From: Paenibacillus alvei DSM 29
GTDB lineage: Bacteria > Bacillota > Bacilli > Paenibacillales > Paenibacillaceae
Assembly: GCF_000293805.1 (NCBI RefSeq)
Contig: NZ_AMBZ01000005.1
Coordinates: 310,001-374,000, forward strand
Direction: 5' to 3'
DNA length: 64,000 nucleotides
This document shows positions 36,384-45,986 of the stretch, one piece after another (within the stretch, counting starts at the first letter, position 1; each line of letters begins with the position of its first letter). The translations under genes were made by a program, and so were the position numbers. The notes under the pieces are model-generated. The model was not told the origin of the DNA. It was given only the letters and a program-made list of their open reading frames with translations, and made no database searches.

Positions 36384-37803
36384 TTACTCTTCCGCACCAT
36401 ATTCAATGGATATTCCCTCTACATGCTTACGGGACATTATCTTCTTTTTCTTACGATTCTCCTTCGATTCGAACACAATGTCCATATCATAGTCTTTCGG
36501 GTACAAATCCTGCTTCTCAATATATAGCGTGAGCCGCTTCTTATTGATCTTCACCTTTTGCTGTTGAATAAGCACCCCTACGTTGCCGCGTACATCCTCT
36601 TCTTCATACACGATGCCAGTACGCTTCAAATAAGAAATGAACACGCAATCCCCTTTTTGCAGCTTAACAGAAGAGCTCTTTTTATTCCGCTGGTGAGGAA
36701 TTTCGGATTTCTTTTGCTCCTTGAGGCGCTTGGCATGCTGGGCATCTGACGCACCCTCCTCCATCTCCTCGACAGAGGATGTCTCATCCACACGTATTGC
36801 CTCATTTGCTGATCCTTCTTCATCTCTTGTAAACCATCGATCATGCTGAGGTTCAGTCGGCTTACATTCTGATTCCCCTGTCAAAGCATGAGCTTCCTCC
36901 CCGGCACGGAATGTTCCAGAACCAAGCGATTGCGTGATATGCTGCGAGCGAGTAATAATATCCGCAGCCAGCCCCAGCTTCGAAGCGATAAGAAATGCAT
37001 AGCTGCTTCCAGCTTCACCGATGCGAAGCTGATATCGCGGCTGCAGCGTATCCGCATCAAATTCCATCCGCGCATTCTCAAATCCATTGGTTGCAGAAGC
37101 GAAATGTTTGATTTCATTAAAATGCGTCGTTGCCACCACGATGGCCCCTCTTCTCCGCAGTTCTTCCAATATGGCAATCGACAGCCCTACGCCTTCGCCA
37201 GGATCCGTACCGGATGCCATTTCGTCAAAGAGCACCAGTGTAGATTGGTCAGCCTCCTCGAGAATATGAATTACATTGGTAACATGGGCCGAGAACGTAC
37301 TTAGCGATTGCTCCATGCTCTGACCATCCCCGATATCGACACACACCTTGCCGAACACCGAAAACATGCTGTTCTCTTGGGCCGGCACCAGCAAACCCGA
37401 CTGCACCATAAGGGTGAGCAGCCCGACTGTCTTCAAGGCAACAGTCTTGCCCCCCGTATTCGGCCCTGTAATAATAAGACAAGAGTAACTTCGACCAATT
37501 CGAAATGTAAGGGGCACCGTATCTCCACCAAGCAGCGGATGCTTCGCATCCCGGATGTCTATGATACCTCGGTCATTCAGCTGTACGGATCGTCCATCGA
37601 TTGCCCGGCTGTATTTCGCCCGCGCGAACAAATAATCATATACGCCAACCGTATCCACATTGATCTCAAGCTCATGTGTCGACTGCTCCAGCAGCTCGGT
37701 CAAGCAGCTCAGCACCTTCATTTCCTCTCTTGTCTCTTCCGTGCGCCACTGTGCCAACTGATGCTGCATGATAATCCAGTCTTTGCAGCATTGCTTCATT
37801 CAT
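36384..37803 (-). pseudogene. MutS2-like ATPase, N-terminal third deleted
   Basis: The long frame (471 residues) has the ATPase core of MutS-type proteins: LIITGPNTGGKTVALK (Walker A), STFSAHV, LVLFDEMASGTDPGEG (Walker B) and VATTHFNEIKHFA. The end (KLQKGDCVFISYLKRTG) is a small beta domain, with no Smr nuclease, as in a MutS2-like subgroup of Paenibacillus. Upstream, an ATG at 37803 with AAAGGAGA begins MNEAMLQRLDY, a typical family N-terminus, but in another frame. The connector and helical domains of about 250 residues are absent. One out-of-frame deletion joins residue about 11 to the region HQLAQWRTEETREEMKVL. Probably inactive. Confidence 0.7.
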
Positions 37804-38362
37804 GCCTCTTGATTCTCCTTTTTAATAAAAGTAGGAGAGCAGCCGCGATCGAGGCCTCCGGAAAGAAGGGTTCCTGTTAACGGAAAACACCAGCACAAAT
37901 CGACCATGCCTGAATATATCCTCTATGCAACGCAAAAAAGGCAGAGCATGCGTATGCGCACACCCTGCCTATAGCTTCATTTCTCTCTTCCATATCTGCC
38001 AACGCCATGAACGAACGTACTCTTACATAGAAGTACTCGTACTTCACAGCTATTGCAAACAACACGTGCTGATGCAACACGAATCCGGGAGCAAGAGAAT
38101 GATATGCTGGCGTAGAATTGCTTATCCGCTGTTCTTAACTCGTTTCCGGAGGCTTCAATACAGCATGCTCAAATAAACGTCACCAAGGACGCCAATTTTC
38201 AGGGATGTTCACATTCACTTATTGAACATACCCTGCAACAAAGCTGTTCGCCTCACTATGGAATTCACTAGTTAAGAACGCTCACCAACATTAAAATCTC
38301 CCCTTGCTACATAATATTTCCCAGTATACAAAATGATCAGATACATCGTCAAGCAGCATGGA
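37804..38362. other. Intergenic stretch with two strong hairpins, no gene recognised
   Basis: No ORF here has a ribosome site or family match. A hairpin at 37940-37969 (ggcag/ctgcc with an inner gcgtatgcgc core) is followed on the minus strand by T6, so it looks like a terminator for a minus-strand transcript coming from 38000-38300. A second dyad, cagggatgttca (38200-38211) with tgaacataccctg (38223-38235), may end the AraC-family transcript. An untranslated RNA between the two is conceivable, but not shown. Confidence 0.35.
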
Positions 38363-39316
38363 TCACGATAAACGATCGGCCAGCGCCTTTTTCTTAAATT
38401 GGGAAGGCGCCATACCTGTATAACGCTTAAATATGCGTGAGAAATAGGCCAAATCATTGAAGCCTGAGCCGAAGCAAATCTCGGTCACAGACATATTTGT
38501 CTCTATAAGCCATTCCGCAGCTTTATTTACGCGCAAATTAATCAAATAATCATTAAAGGTTTTCCCCGTAAACCGCTTGAACAAGTGACAAAAATAAGTT
38601 TTCGAGATGTTAAATTGACGGCATAAACGCTCAAGCCTCAGCTCTTCAGCGAAATGTCCATGAATATATTCCATAACGGCATTCATAAGCCCTCGATACT
38701 TCTCCACCCGTTCATCCTCCTCGCTTGGCCTATCTGCCAGCTTGGAATATTCACGGATGATGACAGAGAGCAGCTTGAGCAAATTCGCCTTGAGCATAAG
38801 CTCGAAATAGCGGTTGGAATGACCGTACTCCTCCAGCATTTCAGTAAGCAGACGGGCTACCTCCATATCGGAATCCCCGGTCAAGGCAATTTTGGGCGTC
38901 ACCTGCTTCTCATCGATCAAGAATTTCTCTAAATAAGAAAAATCAAAGCACTCTTGGCTCCACTCAGATTGCTCGAATCGCTCATTAATAAAGTGCGGCA
39001 GAAACTCACAGCCGATCACTTCCATCTCCTGACCGGGAATCATGTCAACCCGATGAACTGCGTAAGGAGGAATGACAAATAAATTGCCCTTAACCATGTT
39101 ATACGTTCGATGATGAATAGAGTGCTTGAACTCCCCTTTGACGACGTACCAAATCTGGATATAATCGTGGGTGTGATCCCATATGCTCCCCAACGTTTGA
39201 TTGATTTTATACATTTTACAGGGCAAATGTGCTCTCATCTCTTGCTCAGAACGAAAGAGGATCACATCGTTCGCTAATTCAGCTCCCCTGCCGTCAAGCT
39301 TCCTTTCCTCAGTCAT
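38363..39316 (-). CDS. AraC-family transcriptional regulator
   Basis: 317 residues from the ATG at 39316, behind a GGTGAT-type site. N-terminal cupin (DHTHDYIQIWYVVKGEFKHS, VIPPYAVHRVD) for effector sensing; the C-terminal about 100 residues hold both helix-turn-helices: LERLCRQFNISKTYFCHLFK and VTEICFGSGFNDLAYFSRIF, ending KRYTGMAPSQFKK. Such regulators usually activate sugar genes. No obvious target lies next to it; the sugar operon at 30870-33900 is one possibility. Confidence 0.88.
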   Translation of the reverse strand: MTEERKLDGRGAELANDVILFRSEQEMRAHLPCKMYKINQTLGSIWDHTHDYIQIWYVVKGEFKHSIHHRTYNMVKGNLFVIPPYAVHRVDMIPGQEMEVIGCEFLPHFINERFEQSEWSQECFDFSYLEKFLIDEKQVTPKIALTGDSDMEVARLLTEMLEEYGHSNRYFELMLKANLLKLLSVIIREYSKLADRPSEEDERVEKYRGLMNAVMEYIHGHFAEELRLERLCRQFNISKTYFCHLFKRFTGKTFNDYLINLRVNKAAEWLIETNMSVTEICFGSGFNDLAYFSRIFKRYTGMAPSQFKKKALADRLS

Positions 39317-39462
39317 GTGCATCACCTGCCACATCATGAAATCACGGATTGTACAAAGTAACACTGCTCAATGAAGTTCCTCGTCATATTTATTCCAATA
39401 GATGGAGTCATATTCTTATTCGTCAAGTGATCTATCTCATATTGTACTATAGTTTCGTCATC

Positions 39463-39499
39463 AAAAAGCAAAAACCTCTTAGTAAGAGGTTTGCTTTTT
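39463..39499. terminator. Terminator at the host/prophage junction
   Basis: aaaaagcaaaaacctctta pairs with taagaggtttgcttttt across a short loop (one bulge). It lies just past the end of the leftward prophage gene at 39506 and near the start of the AraC gene; DNA beyond becomes clearly more AT-rich. Confidence 0.75.
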
Positions 39500-39505
39500 G
39501 ATCTA

Positions 39506-39733
39506 CTATTTCATGTTTTTGCTAAGCTTTCGGAGTAATTTATTTGTCCTACCGACAATAAATGCTTCTGCTTTATTACTGTCATTATTAAATAAATCCA
39601 CGGCTTGTTTCATAATCTTATCAACTTGATTTTCATTCATTAGCCGAATCGCACTCTTTCCCATCTTAGAAGCTGAAATCAAAGATAAATAAGCCATTAA
39701 GTCCATAATTTCTTGTTTTGTCATTTTAACCAT
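39506..39733 (-). CDS. Small prophage protein, unknown
   Basis: 75 residues, Lys- and Met-rich, mostly helical (MTKQEIMDLMAYLSLISASK at the start, ending KLLRKLSKNMK). No family recognised. Last gene of the leftward prophage block, 26 bp after the dUTPase-like gene, before a strong terminator. Confidence 0.55.
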   Translation of the reverse strand: MVKMTKQEIMDLMAYLSLISASKMGKSAIRLMNENQVDKIMKQAVDLFNNDSNKAEAFIVGRTNKLLRKLSKNMK

Positions 39734-39759
39734 TCAACGTCCCTTATTGATATCGCTTT

Positions 39760-40483
39760 TTAAATTGAACTTTGATTCATCTTGAAAGTAGGTATTTTGC
39801 AGAGTTGTTCATATGTAACCTCTTTCGTTCTTACTTTAGGACATATTTCTATTACTGCTTTAGCAATTGCTTTTGTTGCTGGAAAATAAATATGTTCATT
39901 CGTTTCAATAATTTCATTCACACTTGATGTCAATATAACGTTTTTAGATCCCAAATTATGAATGGCAATAAACCACTCTTCCCGATAATTAGCATCAATG
40001 ATTCCTGATAGTACCGACAAGGAACAGCTCGAAGAATCATTATTTTCTTTCAGTGCAAATCTATACTTGCTTAACAAAGAAGATGCTATTCCAGTAGGTA
40101 AAAATACGACTTCATTCGGTTGAATGTTTACAGGATCTTTAATTGATTTTCCTTTTGGATTCAACACTGCATTTTTAATATCTACATAAATATCGTAGCT
40201 TGCATCGACATTAATGAAACTAGGCAAAATCGCTGTATTTCTCACCTTCGCAAACAGTACGGTATCACAGAGCTTCTTATTTCGAGTTGTCCGTTTATCC
40301 TTATCAACATCCCACACGTTTACACACATTGTTTTGTTTTCATTGTTTATTTTTTCTTCAATAACTAACTCATACTTTTTTCGGAAGGCTTAATATTTAG
40401 TTCTTTCACGATTCCGAATCTTTTTCTTTTTTCATCCACACAGTTTCACCAATTTTGTAATACCGTTTTTTATTATTCTCCAC
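39760..40483 (-). pseudogene. Phage dUTPase-like protein, frameshifted at N-terminus
   Basis: The open frame from 40329 has the dUTPase motifs in divergent form: ASYDIYVD (motif 1), FLPTGIASSL (2), VLSGIIDANYREEWFIAIHN (3). The true start is probably the GTG at 40483 behind GAGGTG: VENNKKRYYKIGETVWMKK. Restoring one base in each of two A6 runs (40427-40432 and 40376-40381) links it through FGIVKELNIKPSEKKYELVI to the known frame. This is the N-terminus seen in dUTPase-like proteins of Bacillus phages. It would remove dUTP during phage DNA synthesis. About 240 residues when joined. Confidence 0.7.
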
Positions 40484-40519
40484 AACATACACCTCTGTAC
40501 TTTTTATGGTTTTTAATAA

Positions 40520-40822
40520 TTAATAATCATTGCTTCTTTGGTTAAACGGGGAGAAGCGTCGTACTTCTTGTTCATCTACCTTTACTGAACCCAAAAATAA
40601 TTCCTTCGGTTGTACCCAATGTCTGCCTTGGGCATCAATATAAAGAGCAAGTGACTCATTTGAATCCACATGGAAAGCACCTTTATAAAGAAATACATTC
40701 AAATGTTTCCCGGATTCAGTATGTATGGCCTCAAAGTATTTATCTGCTTGCTTGTGACTAAGATCAGGTTTCACAATTCCAAGCAAATAACATTCATTGC
40801 CTTCATAATGACGATAAAACAT
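40520..40822 (-). CDS. DUF1653-type small phage protein
   Basis: 100 residues. MFYRHYEGNECYLLGIVK at the start and WVQPKELFLGSV with VRRFSPF at the end fit DUF1653, a small beta-barrel (SH3/KOW-like) domain common in phages and bacteria. Function unknown. It lies among early-type prophage genes. Confidence 0.65.
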   Translation of the reverse strand: MFYRHYEGNECYLLGIVKPDLSHKQADKYFEAIHTESGKHLNVFLYKGAFHVDSNESLALYIDAQGRHWVQPKELFLGSVKVDEQEVRRFSPFNQRSNDY

Positions 40823-40853
40823 AATATAGTCCTCCCTTTTTGGTATGGGTCAA

Positions 40854-41024
40854 TCATGATTTTGCTGAAGAGGTAACATACTCGTTCATTTTTCGATTAA
40901 TAATTCGTGCATGTACATCATTAAAAATAACCGCAATCAAGACTTTTACGTTGTTGTCATCATCTTTTAAAAATAAGTTAAAACTATTTATACCTTCCTC
41001 TATTTCGTATTTGATCACGTTCAT
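40854..41024 (-). CDS. Small prophage protein, 56 residues
   Basis: ATG at 41024 with GGAGGTG just upstream; begins MNVIKYEIEEGINSFNLFLK and ends at 40854. Mixed alpha/beta, acidic N-terminal half, no family recognised. The strong ribosome site and the position 30 bp upstream of the DUF1653 gene support it as real. Confidence 0.6.
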   Translation of the reverse strand: MNVIKYEIEEGINSFNLFLKDDDNNVKVLIAVIFNDVHARIINRKMNEYVTSSAKS

Positions 41025-41201
41025 CACCTCCGCCTTATGTTATCTTAATACACATCAGTACTTTATTTAGTTTTAAATGTAAATAGATTATATTCCCTGC
41101 TAGAATTTCCGTCAATAGGTTTTTTGTATCGGCTTTGATCCAATACATTTACGTTGTATTTTTATCCATAATCATTTTGCCTCTCATCTAATTTTTAACT
41201 A

Positions 41202-41684
41202 TTATATAATTGCTTTCTTAAATTGATTTTTATAACCCTTGTTTATATGCAAATGCTCAATTAGCGTTATAATTTCATTCACATTAAAGTCATTTCTATA
41301 TGTAATAACTGCATTGTACACTTGTTTTAAACTTACATTCTGATTATCAATCCAGTGAAAAACCTTTTCTATCCCCTCATTATTTTCTATATTAACAAAT
41401 AATCTTCTTATTATATTAATCTTTTCCATTTTTAAAACGCATTCCTTATATTTTTCTTCAAATTCGTGATATTGTTTGTAGGATAATTTTTCCTTTATAT
41501 GTATGATGAACTTATGAACAATCATTGGTTTCGATAATTCACTACCATATAGGATTATAAAATTATAAAATTGCTGCAATGTTTCTTCATCAACAATGAC
41601 TGATTTTAAGTCAGTTAACATTTTCCCTCTAAATCCCATTTTACATCCTAACTCGTGTAATATAATATCGTCAAAATTATCCAC
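41202..41684 (-). CDS. Hypothetical prophage protein
   Basis: 160 residues, Lys/Ile-rich, largely helical (KFIIHIKEKLSYKQYHEFEE, about 57-76). No signal peptide, membrane helix or known motif. Lies alone between the small early genes and the MrpR-like gene in very AT-rich DNA. Confidence 0.6.
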   Translation of the reverse strand: MDNFDDIILHELGCKMGFRGKMLTDLKSVIVDEETLQQFYNFIILYGSELSKPMIVHKFIIHIKEKLSYKQYHEFEEKYKECVLKMEKINIIRRLFVNIENNEGIEKVFHWIDNQNVSLKQVYNAVITYRNDFNVNEIITLIEHLHINKGYKNQFKKAII

Positions 41685-41851
41685 TATTTATCCCCCATTA
41701 CAATGATGTCTGCAACAAAATGAGAACATATGTTTGTATATTTATATGCCAATTATATCCCATACAATACTTACCGTCAAATTTTTGTTGCTATATTCTA
41801 GCTTTCCATTTGACAATTTATTCATCTCTTTAATAAGAAATAGACGTACTA

Positions 41852-41886
41852 AAAAACGCAATGGGCGTCGCTTAATCCATTGCGTT
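41852..41886 (-). terminator. Terminator of the MrpR-like gene
   Basis: aacgcaatgg and ccattgcgtt are perfect 10-bp complements; the stem includes the last codons of the gene, and on the minus strand T6 follows. Confidence 0.85.
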
Positions 41887-42864
41887 CTTTATCTCGTCTA
41901 TTTCTTTAGGATATAGGGATCTGATCGTTTCTATATTCAAAAAATCACGAAGAGACCATTTATATTTCATATTATAAAAATCGCATACTTCTTCGATCTG
42001 CTTCCTGTCCAGGCTCCCATCTCTTTTTAAAATCTGTAGAGCCACGTATATCATACCGCTCCGCACAATATTTTTGGTAGTAAGAGCCTCGCTGTACTCC
42101 TCTAATCCATCTACTTTTTTAATCGTTTCCAGTCTATTGTAAATCGTATAAAACTTAACTTTATCGCGATTCTCTTCATTATTATTTATTGCACCTTTTA
42201 ATATATAAGGTGAGTTCGGAAGCGGAATTGAGTCTCTAACTTTACTTGAAAAATCAATTCCTCCATTGGATTTATAATATAACTGCTCCTGATTCGTCAG
42301 TACCGCCATGCTAAAAATAAATGGATCTATTGGAGAAATGATTCGAGCGATATTTCCCTTCTCATCTCTTATATAAATTTTATTCTTATCGATGTCGAAA
42401 TCTGAAATTTGTAAGTTAGTCAATTCCTTAACCTGGGTTCCTTGAATACCGTTCCATAAAGCTTCAATAATAAAACTATCTTGCTTATTCACTAATGAAT
42501 GGATGATCGCCTGTTTTTCGTCATAACTTATATATTTTTTATACTCTTTCACAAAGGAACAAAAATATTCTTGTTTACGTCGTAAAGGATTAATAAAATT
42601 CCTTGAATAATTATGATCCATCGCCCATTGTATGTAGGAAGATAGAACATTACAATATGTTCGTGCACTCTCTTTTGTTTTCGGTTTGAGCATATTTTCA
42701 ATAAAATCTTCAATTTCGTCATCACGAAAATCATATAAATCCCGTTGGAGCTTTATTTCTATATCTACTGCTTTTTTAAATAATCTGGAGTAGACTTCTC
42801 TTGTATCTAAGTTATCAAATTGCTCAAGATATTTCATTTTAATTTCTGAGTTATAAATATCCAT
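41872..42864 (-). CDS. MrpR-like phage repressor with integrase fold
   Basis: 330 residues, ATG behind GGAGG. N-terminal SAM-like core-binding domain (SRLFKKAVDIEIKLQRDLYD, YCNVLSSYIQWAMDHNY), then a tyrosine-recombinase-like domain (ALWNGIQGTQVKELTNLQIS). The catalytic Arg of ARHTG/TGxR and the final Tyr box are missing. This is the layout of MrpR (YopR) of phage SPbeta, a recombinase-like protein that serves as master lytic repressor. Next to other SPbeta-like genes, that role is the best inference. Confidence 0.7.
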   Translation of the reverse strand: MDIYNSEIKMKYLEQFDNLDTREVYSRLFKKAVDIEIKLQRDLYDFRDDEIEDFIENMLKPKTKESARTYCNVLSSYIQWAMDHNYSRNFINPLRRKQEYFCSFVKEYKKYISYDEKQAIIHSLVNKQDSFIIEALWNGIQGTQVKELTNLQISDFDIDKNKIYIRDEKGNIARIISPIDPFIFSMAVLTNQEQLYYKSNGGIDFSSKVRDSIPLPNSPYILKGAINNNEENRDKVKFYTIYNRLETIKKVDGLEEYSEALTTKNIVRSGMIYVALQILKRDGSLDRKQIEEVCDFYNMKYKWSLRDFLNIETIRSLYPKEIDEIKNAMD

Positions 42865-42955
42865 CTCTGACCTCCTTTATACATTTTATTCAATGGGTAT
42901 TAACTAAATAAAGTACTACTTATTTTTATTATATATGACACTTTAATTAAAAGAA

Positions 42956-42982
42956 AGGGTACTGAGCACCACCTCAATACCC
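42956..42982 (-). terminator. Terminator of the DUF262 gene
   Basis: gggtactgag and ctcaataccc pair around caccac; on the minus strand TTTCTTTT follows. Confidence 0.75.
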
Positions 42983-43063
42983 TGACATGTAACTTTTATA
43001 CATATTTAATTTCACACTATTCTGTCTCTCACATTCTAATTCATTTCGACATTTTGTCAACAA

Positions 43064-44242
43064 TCATATGCATAGCGACGCATCCAACTGTACGATTGCT
43101 TCCTCTACATCCAAATTAGACTGAACAATAGATATAAATCGTTCTAAAGCTATTGACATTTCCGAAATTCTCTTCAGTACGTTCTCCTTTTTAGGTGCCC
43201 CTGCTTGACACGACTTCCCATATTCACTCTCTACACGATAACATGTAACCAAAAAGCTACGAATAAACTCACCGTATAACTCCGGTTGTAAGGATTGGTT
43301 CATCGCTTCCTCTGCACACCAAAAAATAATCGGTATATGGGTCTTTTTCAGTGCTTTTTTTCTTTCATTTGAATCGAACGAAACAAAAGCTTCCGTAAGA
43401 TACATTGAGATCTTCTTTATTTTATCAGTAATGTTTTGATTCAAAACCCGCTCTTTTTTCTTTAAGTCAAGAACATATTCTTCAATATTTTTTGCACCGA
43501 AGCCCTTAATTTTAGCTACGCCCTCTTCAAACAGCATAAAGATTTGTAATATCATTTCTTGATCTACAAACCGAACTCTGGCACGTTTCGACAATCTTAC
43601 ATCTTCTTTGAAGAAATGCAGGTTTGACAAATCATTAATGGATCTGATTAAATCACTATGCTTCGCTCTTGTTAATTCTATTTTAGACAGGGGCGTCCCA
43701 CTATTTTGCTTTACAAACATCTTATCGCGTTCTTCATCCGTCATATTTTCTATTTTGACGATGGTGATGGATTCATCCAGTATTTCATCTTGCATCTCTT
43801 GAGGCAGATCCTTGAATTTGCACCCTGCAATTTGATGACCATATACATCTTCTGTATTTTTATGCAACTTCCATGCACCGTCAATAAAGCTCATGATCGT
43901 TGTTATTCGTTGTTTTCCATCCAAAAACCACTTTTTCCCGTCTTCTGAATCCTGGATAAGCACGGGTGGAATATAATATCCATAAATCAAAGAATGGATT
44001 AAATCACTCCGCTGATGATCATTCCAGGTTGCATTCCTTTGGATTGCCAGATCGAAACGAAGAACAATCTCATCATGTTGATTCTGACTGATCAATGATC
44101 GATCTCTTCTCCACTCTTTATAAAGACTTCTGATCGTATAATTCCTTGTTGATTTTTCGATTCGTGTTTTTCTATAAAACCGCTCTGTATTCAGATGAGG
44201 TTGTTTACCTCGTTCATTATTGTTGGTAACAGCTTGATTCAT
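43064..44242 (-). CDS. DUF262 (ParB-like, GmrSD-N-type) protein in prophage
   Basis: 392 residues. RFDLAIQRNATWNDHQRSDL and GYYIPPVLI lead to WFLDGKQRITTIMSFIDG, the DGQQR-type motif of DUF262, followed by FVKQNSGTPLSKIELTRAKH. In type IV restriction enzymes (GmrS/BrxU) this domain binds and hydrolyses NTP. Here it stands without the DUF1524 nuclease half. It lies between the lysis genes and the repressor, a usual spot for accessory phage genes. Nucleotide-dependent regulation or defence is inference. Confidence 0.75.
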   Translation of the reverse strand: MNQAVTNNNERGKQPHLNTERFYRKTRIEKSTRNYTIRSLYKEWRRDRSLISQNQHDEIVLRFDLAIQRNATWNDHQRSDLIHSLIYGYYIPPVLIQDSEDGKKWFLDGKQRITTIMSFIDGAWKLHKNTEDVYGHQIAGCKFKDLPQEMQDEILDESITIVKIENMTDEERDKMFVKQNSGTPLSKIELTRAKHSDLIRSINDLSNLHFFKEDVRLSKRARVRFVDQEMILQIFMLFEEGVAKIKGFGAKNIEEYVLDLKKKERVLNQNITDKIKKISMYLTEAFVSFDSNERKKALKKTHIPIIFWCAEEAMNQSLQPELYGEFIRSFLVTCYRVESEYGKSCQAGAPKKENVLKRISEMSIALERFISIVQSNLDVEEAIVQLDASLCI

Positions 44243-44457
44243 AACCTAACTATACTCCTTCTTTTCAGAGTTAGACATGTTCAAAGTAATAAGAGGCATG
44301 ATGACCATGCAATATAGAGTATAAATCTACTGTATTACTTCGTACTAAATTACATTTTTCTAGAGAAACATTATATCATTATAAACCTCATTCATGTATT
44401 ACTTCTTACTTAGAATCAGCAGATATCAACTTCATATTATATATTGATGCCTATTTA

Positions 44458-45222
44458 TTATTTGATTTTACGATATTCCATAATCATATACGCCCATACA
44501 GGGAGACTGTCTTCCACACGTGCTTTCCAATAGTCAGGACTAGAAAGAATCCCTTCCTTCGCTAGTCGGTCAATGGCTTTATGTGCTTCTGCTACTGCAA
44601 GTTTGTCCAATTTCTTCACACCTTTCGATTCTCCATCATTTTTACTCACTTGAGTGCATGATTTCAGTTCATTTTGCACATCTTGAATGAAATGCTCTTT
44701 ACGAATTCCCATGAGCTTTAAAGCATTTTTAAAAGGATCCACTTTGCGATCTGGATCCAATTCATCATGTCCTACTATATGTTTGTGGGGATCGAGATTG
44801 AATGTATGGCACAGATATGCATGATACCACACATACCGTTTGTAAGCTTCTTGATTATTAACGGAGCCTCTCTTATACGAGAAGCATAACTCTACTCCAA
44901 TCGCAATATCGTTTGCGTCGCCCCCAAATAATTCATTATCCCTCTTTACGTTATATCTTACATGCCATGCTTTTTCGGGCTTAGCTGTTGTGGCTGGAAT
45001 ACACTCGATAATTTGTTTATCGTCAATGAATGTATGTGCGGATGCGGACATTTCATTGTGCGAGTTTTCGTAATATTTTACATTTGCTGAAGCAGTACTG
45101 CCATCATTGCCGGTATCATGGCTTACGATAAACCCAACATAGGGCATTGGTAACCCTGGCCGTCTTTGTGTCTTAGGTGTAAGGTATTGCTTACCAATTT
45201 CGTATTTCATTTTAAACATCAT
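44458..45222 (-). CDS. N-acetylmuramoyl-L-alanine amidase (phage endolysin)
   Basis: 254 residues. Amidase_2 zinc fold: FIVSHDTGND (His ligand), SAHTFIDDKQII, IGVELCF and IVGHDELDP..KVDP (second His and Asp). It cuts the bond between muramic acid and L-alanine for host lysis. The last about 55 residues hold a helical tail (LDKLAVAEAHKAIDRLAKEG) that probably serves in wall binding. The start overlaps the holin stop; either of the two adjacent ATGs may serve. Confidence 0.92.
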   Translation of the reverse strand: MMFKMKYEIGKQYLTPKTQRRPGLPMPYVGFIVSHDTGNDGSTASANVKYYENSHNEMSASAHTFIDDKQIIECIPATTAKPEKAWHVRYNVKRDNELFGGDANDIAIGVELCFSYKRGSVNNQEAYKRYVWYHAYLCHTFNLDPHKHIVGHDELDPDRKVDPFKNALKLMGIRKEHFIQDVQNELKSCTQVSKNDGESKGVKKLDKLAVAEAHKAIDRLAKEGILSSPDYWKARVEDSLPVWAYMIMEYRKIK

Positions 45223-45508
45223 TCATTCCCCCGATACGATATGTGTCTTGCTTATGGCAGACTTTCAGCCCTTGTTTCAGAATAGTTATTTTTTGATTTT
45301 TTTTGCCGGGCGCGAACGCAAACGATTCCACACATTTAATGCCTGTAAACGCCCCCAGCTCATAAGCGAGCAGCATCAGCATATTGTCCGATATGTCCCC
45401 GATATGCCACGCTTGATACAAAGCCATGCTTAATGTGCAAAAAAATCCGATAATAAGTGCTGAAACTTTGGTTTCATCCAACGACAATCCATCTTTAATC
45501 CATTTCAT
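45212..45508 (-). CDS. Phage holin-type membrane protein
   Basis: 98 residues from the ATG at 45508, 6 bases after GAGGTGG. Two hydrophobic segments (VSALIIGFFCTLSMALYQAW, about 14-33, and MLMLLAYELGAFTGI, about 43-57) and a basic tail fit a small holin. It is directly upstream of the endolysin with overlapping ends, the standard lysis cassette. Confidence 0.75.
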   Translation of the reverse strand: MKWIKDGLSLDETKVSALIIGFFCTLSMALYQAWHIGDISDNMLMLLAYELGAFTGIKCVESFAFAPGKKNQKITILKQGLKVCHKQDTYRIGGMNDV

Positions 45509-45842
45509 GTTGACCACCTCGAAAAGATTGCAGCTCTACACGCAAGTCATCGACTTTTACTTGCAGTCTTTTATTTTCTAAAGTCAGTTCGAGATTTGTT
45601 TTGTGAAGCTGTGCGACTTCCTCGCTGAGTACTCGAATCTCTTCTCTTGCTTCCTCCAGATCGGTTTTATAGCTATTTATAATCTCTTTCAGCTCTAATC
45701 TAAATGCTTTCTCATCTTCGCTTAATGCCTTTCGGTCGCTAATCGTAACATCCTTGCGATTAGTACTCTTTGTTGCAACGAAAGTAAATATAGCTGTTAC
45801 TAATGCTGTAATAACCGGAATCAGTACTTGCAGTGCCTCCAA
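45495..45842 (-). CDS. Small membrane protein with coiled coil (second holin-like)
   Basis: 115 residues from a TTG at 45842, behind GAGGGTGG (an in-frame ATG at 45866 has no site). One N-terminal membrane helix (LIPVITALVTAIFTFVA), then a long coiled coil with heptads of Leu/Val (about 50-105). It overlaps the next holin gene by 14 bp. Similar pairs (BhlA/BhlB type) occur in SPbeta-like prophages. Role as holin or regulator is inference. Confidence 0.6.
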   Translation of the reverse strand: MEALQVLIPVITALVTAIFTFVATKSTNRKDVTISDRKALSEDEKAFRLELKEIINSYKTDLEEAREEIRVLSEEVAQLHKTNLELTLENKRLQVKVDDLRVELQSFRGGQHEMD

Positions 45843-45928
45843 ACATAACCACCCTCTTGCTTGCATGTATCATTTTATTTCTAATCTATAAAGTGATAAG
45901 AACTCGAAAATTTCATGAAAAGAACATA

Positions 45929-45960
45929 AAAAAGAGGAGGTATGACGAAACCTCCTCTTT
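45929..45960 (-). terminator. Terminator of the tail gene block
   Basis: aaagaggagg pairs perfectly with cctcctcttt; on the minus strand T6 follows. It lies 26 bp after the DNRLRE gene and ahead of the lysis genes. Confidence 0.85.
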
Positions 45961-45986
45961 GCGTTTTAAGTTGCGATTGCTTCATT

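Noticed and set aside
37877-38176. Overlapping ORFs of 67 and 83 codons in the gap upstream of the MutS2-like gene
   Set aside because: They overlap on opposite strands, have no ribosome sites, and are unlike any family I know.
38131-38279. 9-bp inverted repeat gttcttaac/gttaagaac
   Set aside because: Arms are short and 130 bp apart; a match of this size is expected by chance in such a stretch.
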